From: an uncultured Cellulosilyticum sp.
GTDB taxonomy: Bacteria; Bacillota; Clostridia; Lachnospirales; Cellulosilyticaceae
Reading direction: 5' to 3'
DNA length: 5,396 bases
NCBI GenBank assembly: GCA_934725855.1
Contig: CAKVCL010000071.1
Coordinates: forward strand, 1-5,396
The notes under the pieces are model-generated. The model was not told where the DNA came from. It did not search any database and worked only from the letters and a program-made list of their open reading frames with translations. Shown in pieces: positions 5,156 to 5,396 of this stretch. The position numbers and the translations under genes are program-made. Position 1 is the stretch's first letter; every line of letters starts with the position of its first letter.

Positions 5156-5185
5156 ATTATAAAGCTATCTTGACTGTAAATACAA
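5156..5185 (-). promoter_or_regulatory. Promoter candidate for the rpn-recombinase-hsdS' unit
   Basis: A -35-like TTGTAT (5180-5185) and a perfect -10 TATAAT (5156-5161) are separated by 18 bp on the minus strand. Transcription would begin near 5149, about 65 nt before the rpn start. The -35 matches only at TTG. It lies in the gap after the upstream hsdS stop codon, so the three downstream genes could be transcribed apart from the main restriction-modification operon. Confidence 0.45.
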
Positions 5186-5224
5186 ATTTTCCATATTTTA
5201 TTTTCAAAATACGAAGCCAAAAAG

Positions 5225-5239
5225 TAATATGTACCTATT
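5225..5239. repeat. Direct repeat downstream of hsdS, copy 2
   Basis: TAATATGTACCTATT matches the copy at 2431-2445 in 14 of 15 positions and begins 3 nt past the stop codon of the upstream hsdS. With the coding repeat at 5321-5341 it marks the shared 3' ends of the two hsdS copies. Confidence 0.5.
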
Positions 5240-5242
5240 CAA

Positions 5243-5396
5243 TTAAAATAATTGTCCGCTAAACGCTTTTTGCATCAGTGCGCTAAAATTATTTTCTAAC
5301 TCATGAAGGCTTTGTTCCATTTCAAATTTCAATTTGTCGACTTGGTTCTTAAACTCAACAAATTCTTTTTGTAGTTCTATTGGTGGAATGTAGAGC
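5243..5396 (-). CDS. hsdS: Type I restriction-modification specificity subunit HsdS, C-terminal end (partial)
   Basis: Only the last 50 codons are in the window; the gene continues beyond the right edge and ends at TAA (5243-5245). It reads LYIPPIELQKEFVEFKNQ, then VDKLKFEMEQSLHELENN, then FSALMQKAFSGQLF. This is the conserved C-terminal helix and the typical AFxGxLF end of complete HsdS proteins. It aligns with the end of HsdS' at 2474-3067 but diverges after VDKLKFE, and the two have different termini (AFSGQLF versus LLNEYFG). This is probably the expressed full-length specificity gene, with hsdM and perhaps hsdR further right, though neither is visible. Same orientation as HsdS'. Confidence 0.88.
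   Translation of the reverse strand, partial: LYIPPIELQKEFVEFKNQVDKLKFEMEQSLHELENNFSALMQKAFSGQLF
5321..5341. repeat. 21-bp exact direct repeat in hsdS 3' ends, copy 2
   Basis: Identical to and co-oriented with 2540-2560, 2781 bp away. It encodes VDKLKFE in the upstream HsdS. The sequence between the copies contains the rpn gene, the recombinase gene and the HsdS' recognition domain boundary. Confidence 0.75.

Noticed and set aside
2431..5341. CRISPR array from the repeated hsdS segments
   Set aside because: There are only two copies of each repeat about 2.8 kb apart, explained by hsdS duplication; no regular spacing exists.

Overview
The window is AT-rich and nearly all its genes lie on the minus strand, with strong AGGAGG-type ribosome sites. 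It suggests a Firmicute, most likely an anaerobic clostridial or Lachnospiraceae-like genome. That is inferred from composition and gene families; no phylogenetic marker is present. The content is accessory: restriction-modification specificity genes, two Rpn-family nuclease genes, a tyrosine recombinase, and decayed mobile-element remnants.

Reading right to left, the direction of transcription: the right edge (5243-5396) holds the last 50 codons of an hsdS gene, the DNA-specificity subunit of a type I restriction-modification system. Next come a promoter candidate (5156-5185), an Rpn-family PD-(D/E)XK nuclease (4190-5083), a XerC/D-like tyrosine recombinase (3101-4093) with a hairpin over its ribosome site, and a half-length hsdS (2474-3067) beginning at the central conserved MFGDP segment. 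An intrinsic terminator closes this unit (2385-2421). Both hsdS ends face the same way and share a 21-bp exact repeat in their last helix plus a 15-bp near-identical repeat just past their stop codons. The layout is therefore hsdS - rpn - xer - hsdS', a specificity-switching cassette whose second half gene probably supplies an alternative target-recognition domain.

The left half is more decayed. Positions 1978-2386 hold short broken minus-strand reading frames I do not recognise. Positions 1769-1987 encode the C-terminal end of a large serine recombinase, and a terminator-like hairpin lies inside it. A second Rpn gene with its own promoter candidate follows (823-1668). Another serine-recombinase C-terminal fragment lies on the plus strand (440-769). 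The left edge has no recognisable gene but holds a nested inverted-repeat structure of about 290 bp (131-419) that resembles a MITE or remnant insertion-sequence ends.

The two most notable signals are these. Both Rpn genes carry a strong in-frame internal ribosome site and ATG in their last third, as expected if they encode a small intragenic antitoxin (the RpnL/RpnS arrangement). An Rpn gene and a recombinase with a potentially occluded ribosome site also sit between two direct hsdS copies, so recombination between the copies would exchange the second recognition domain and excise both intervening genes.
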